Source of the DNA: Hanleya hanleyi
Lineage: Eukaryota > Mollusca > Polyplacophora > Lepidopleurida > Hanleyidae
Length of the DNA: 64,000 nt
Assembly: GCA_036873755.1 (NCBI GenBank)
Contig: JAVTVY010020328.1
Span: 1-64,000 of the forward strand
Reading direction: 5' to 3'
The position numbers were made by a program, and so were the translations under genes. This document shows, in pieces, positions 61,447 through 64,000 of this stretch (positions are counted from its first letter, which is position 1; the number at the start of each line of letters is the position of its first letter). The notes beneath the pieces are model-generated. The model was not told where the DNA came from. It ran no database searches and was given only the letters and a program-made list of their open reading frames with translations.

Positions 61447-62411
61447 GGCCTTTTTTTTTTATTGATTGGTTTACGGATCCGCCGACCTTCATTTTGCCAA
61501 AAGTGAAATAAAAATAAAATTGGATTTTCGATTTTTTTTTTATTTCTGTCATATCCGCCGATGTGTCACATTTGCTGACCTCTCTGTCGGAAGAATAAAA
61601 ACATAAAATTCGCAATATTGGTCTCATTTTAATACTTGCTGTGCGTAAAACATCTTATATAAATTCTTCACGCTCGAGTTCGCACGAGTTCAACACTCTG
61701 CAGACATCTTGGTCTTGGAGGCTGGTTACTTCCCTTGGTTACAGTGGTGGTGGTTTCCGACTTCCATGTTACCTTCGGCTGTAGTTCGGGGACCAGATAT
61801 GACATCATTTCAACGGCGCAGTGTTTGAAGCCAAGATGGCGGGTTCGGCCTCGCGGTGGTTTTCACTGACTCTTAGACAGGACGCGACCGTCCTTTTCAA
61901 GGGCTTTGTCGGTCCAGTAACTGCTGGGACGGTGGGGGACTTGGTCTTGAAGGAGATCAGTGACAACGACATATCTGCCGGCCTCAGTCTGTCCAAAATA
62001 ACGGCAGGAAACATGACTTGTCCTGTCAACACCCCTATTGAAGTGTTGGTTTCACGCAAAGCGACTGATATTGTCGCTTGGTTGAAGGAAACGTCCACGA
62101 CTGACACTGAGAATGAACAGGGAAGACCCTTGACAGCGTTAAACGCGTAAAATGAGCTTTTATGAGCTTTTACACAAGATGGTGTTTTTGTCATTGATCT
62201 TTTGGTAAATGTCTTGTAATTATTACACTGGCTATTACCTGGATTTGACATATCATTTTTTTTTACCGCCCTCTCCTGTCTAAGAAGTTTGTCAGAAAGT
62301 AAAAATAAATAAAGTGTGGAGGCTTGATTTTATTTTTATTTTTTTTCCATCCTCCGCCTTGACATTTTTGCCAGAAAAATCTGTAAACCAATTAAAAAAA
62401 AAAAAAAGGCC
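61447..62411 (+). mobile_element. Harbinger-like element, 965 bp, TTA duplication, carrying an ORF
   Basis: Left end GGCCTTTTTTTTTTATTGAT then TGGTTTACGGAT, right end TCTGTAAACCAATT then poly-A and GGCC; TTA at 61444-61446 and 62412-62414. TCCGCC/GGCGGA motifs are subterminal. It encloses a 104-codon ORF and poly(A) signals. Confidence 0.8.
61836..62150 (+). CDS. 104-residue ORF inside a Harbinger-like element, unknown product
   Basis: ATG in strong context (CCAAGATGGCG) opens MAGSASRWFSLTLRQDATVL, has a middle GLSLSKITAGNMTC and ends in TAA at 62148-62150. AATAAATAAA (62304-62313) follows as a poly(A) signal. I recognise no family. Length, start context and signal suggest it may be transcribed, but its place within a TTA-flanked element argues for a captured gene fragment or a chance frame. 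The G+C content is higher than the flanks. Confidence 0.35.
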   Translation: MAGSASRWFSLTLRQDATVLFKGFVGPVTAGTVGDLVLKEISDNDISAGLSLSKITAGNMTCPVNTPIEVLVSRKATDIVAWLKETSTTDTENEQGRPLTALNA

Positions 62412-62598
62412 TTACACATCAATGTACATGGAGTCACATAAAAACACCCCTTAACCTGATGAAGAGCCATAATATTCAGTTATGCTGGCATGTTTTTCAA
62501 ACCACAAGAGACAGAGACAGTGTAAAATTTATGATGAGCAATAAATATTTCATATATACTGTCCATTAAACCAATTATTATGGATTCACATTTTTTGT

Positions 62599-62874
62599 TC
62601 ACTTCTTTGAGAAACTACTGACAATAGTCGAACCTGGATCCTCCAGTGGAAGACAATGCACTGATGGCATATGTACATTTGTGGGGACACTGAGGTAGGG
62701 AGGGTCCTGAAGGGTGGGTATTAACCCTTGTCCTGTCGACAACGTGTATACACGTTCCTCGACTGTCAAGTTCCCAGTGTCGACTCCGGATATATACGTT
62801 CCGAGAAACTGTCGGATGTTTGATCGTTTTTCGAAAGATTTTGGAGCCACGTGTGGAAAAATCAAACCAGACAC
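62599..62874 (-). CDS. possible last exon, minus strand, unknown gene
   Basis: An open frame that reads GLIFPHVAPKSFEKRSNIRQ and later PPYLSVPTNVHMPSVHCLPL before a TGA. It has no early ATG, so if real it is a downstream exon of the candidate first exon at 63032-63181, but I could not find a convincing acceptor in the right phase. A second frame is also open for most of it. Product not recognised. Confidence 0.25.
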   Translation of the reverse strand: MSGLIFPHVAPKSFEKRSNIRQFLGTYISGVDTGNLTVEERVYTLSTGQGLIPTLQDPPYLSVPTNVHMPSVHCLPLEDPGSTIVSSFSKK

Positions 62875-63031
62875 GGCTTACTCCAACTATAACGTATTAT
62901 TTCATTAATTATTTCACGTGAGTTCGGTGTTTATTATTAAAAAAGACACTTATTTATGTGAAGATCGCCTACAAATGTAAAACAGAGCGTCATTTATTCA
63001 GAAAAGTTTGTTGAAACGCGTAAAAACGCAC

Positions 63032-63181
63032 CTTGTTTACAAGCTCCTCCAACGAAAACCCGGAAGGCAATCTCAACGTTGGAGATGTCAAATTGAAGGG
63101 CAACAACTCTGCTTTCATTCTTCTCAACCTTTCTCGTGTCAGTTGTAAAAATGCGTCGATTTTATTGGGTGAAATGGTCAT
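63032..63181 (-). CDS. possible first coding exon, minus strand, unknown gene
   Basis: ATG at 63181-63179 (context AAACACATGA) opens MTISPNKIDAFLQLTRERLR, continues RMKAELLPFNLTSP and ends EELVNK at a consensus donor AACAAG/GTGCGT after exactly 50 codons. The frame is open upstream to 63265. The donor and adjacent promoter-like motifs support a real exon. The product is not recognised. Confidence 0.4.
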
Positions 63182-63244
63182 GTGTTTCAAGTCCTTTCCA
63201 TTCAACTCAAATAAACCCGGGAAAATGCTGATCACCTGACAGAA

Positions 63245-63345
63245 GCCGACTTCCTGATTGGTCAAACTGCTTCAACTGCTCATTAGCATAATATATTCAC
63301 GAGTTACGCATGCGCCCTGGCCGATTTCGAAGGAGTCAGAATGGC
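63245..63345. promoter_or_regulatory. putative divergent promoter
   Basis: Between the two candidate start codons lie a CCAAT box in reverse (ATTGG, 63257-63261), an NRF1-like GCATGCGC (63308-63315) and a YY1-like AGAATGGCGC overlapping the plus-strand ATG at 63341. No TATA box. This is the usual look of a housekeeping bidirectional promoter; activity is inferred. Confidence 0.4.
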
Positions 63346-63347
63346 GC

Positions 63348-63533
63348 ATGGTTTCGCTGAGGGAATCCACACTTCGCGTAAACAAAAGGATTTTTACCGA
63401 TTTACTTGGAATATTCAATAAATATTCAATAGTCGTTATGCTACGAGTAACCAGGAATACATACTGTGACATCTATAAGAATTTAGACGAGTTATTAAGT
63501 GGAGATGAAGCAAAACAGACCGTCCATCGGTAG
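63348..63533 (+). CDS. small ORF downstream of divergent promoter, unknown
   Basis: Opens MVSLRESTLRVNKRIFTDLL and runs 61 codons to a TAG. A better-context ATG at 63341 (CAGAATGG) is in another frame and gives only 26 codons (MAHGFAEGIHTSRKQKDFYR...), so which frame is used, if any, is unclear; the shorter one could continue by splicing. Not recognised. Confidence 0.2.
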   Translation: MVSLRESTLRVNKRIFTDLLGIFNKYSIVVMLRVTRNTYCDIYKNLDELLSGDEAKQTVHR

Positions 63534-64000
63534 TACTCTGAACGTGATAGAATTCTAACGTGAGTTTTACGGTACACAATTTTTTGCCGAATTACGATTC
63601 CTATATATTTTTAAAGCTGTAAAATGCCAAATATTTACTGAGTGTATGTTCAGTGTTTTCAAATTGATGTATCGTGCATCAAATACCATCCATTATTTCA
63701 ATTTATTTATAAATTTCAACGACCAGACAGTCGCCTCTTTTGAGGCCATTTTGAAAAGTTCGACTCTGCTTGACAGTCTGGCACTCACACGTTGACCAGC
63801 GTATAAGTGGCCGACAGGACTAGGGTTAACAATAACAGAATAGGACAAAATAAGACATCGAAGCAATGTTTTTGAAACCCGAGTTAAACTACTGAGGCCC
63901 AAATTAAAAGTTGTTAGTTTGGGGTAACCTGACTGACATGAAGATATTCCTTAACTCTTTGCTACTTGCTGATAGTCTCGTTTGTCAGCCTTGTATGTTC
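63534..64000. other. window end, nothing recognised
   Basis: AT-rich sequence with no supported ORF or repeat. A short minus-strand frame (63693-63902) has no features of a gene. Confidence 0.4.

Noticed and set aside
61805..62251. 148-codon minus-strand ORF
   Set aside because: Antisense shadow of the plus-strand 104-codon ORF inside the Harbinger-like element; no start context or signal.

Overview
This is a 64-kb window of an animal nuclear genome. Spliced GT/AG genes, metazoan-type protein domains, AT-rich introns, tRNA- and 5S-derived SINEs, (TGAGTGAG)n repeat tails and tandem-repeat elements ending in GGACGGACGG plus a hairpin all point to a mollusc, probably a gastropod. The species cannot be named from the sequence alone.

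One host gene dominates. Reading the minus strand from 48439 down to 2445, I could reconstruct 21 coding exons of a calmodulin-binding transcription activator (CAMTA). All exon phases agree across the junctions and the model gives about 1593 residues. Domain order is CG-1 DNA-binding domain (exons 2-6), a long low-complexity Gln/His-rich region (exon 8), TIG/IPT fold (exons 9-10), ankyrin repeats (exons 12-14), an acidic/Ser-rich linker (exons 14-17), five IQ motifs (exons 18-20), and an inferred Arg/Ser-rich tail (exon 21, less certain). Such proteins bind CGCG-type DNA sites and are regulated by calmodulin.

The introns and the 5' flank are packed with mobile elements. Many are bounded here by terminal inverted repeats (TIRs) and target-site duplications (TSDs): nine hAT-like non-autonomous elements with 5- or 6-bp duplications; PIF/Harbinger-like elements with 3-bp duplications (TTA or TCA), two of them an inverted 1.2-kb pair; TA-flanked MITEs (starting CGGTAATTCC) and one 2.5-kb TA-flanked element; and at least four Helentron/HINE- or pearl-like elements whose short 5' motif is complementary to one arm of the 3' hairpin. 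Intron 2 holds a four-layer nest: minisatellite, then two related hAT-like elements side by side, then a HINE-like element, then another hAT-like element.

Upstream of the gene (49-62 kb) there are two long ~157-bp tandem arrays, a ~151-bp array inside a HINE-like element that itself sits in a MITE, and a TTA-flanked element carrying a 104-codon ORF. At 62.6-63.6 kb a promoter-like stretch with NRF1-, CCAAT- and YY1-like motifs may serve one or two small unrecognised genes. The first 2 kb and several inter-element stretches hold nothing I can name.
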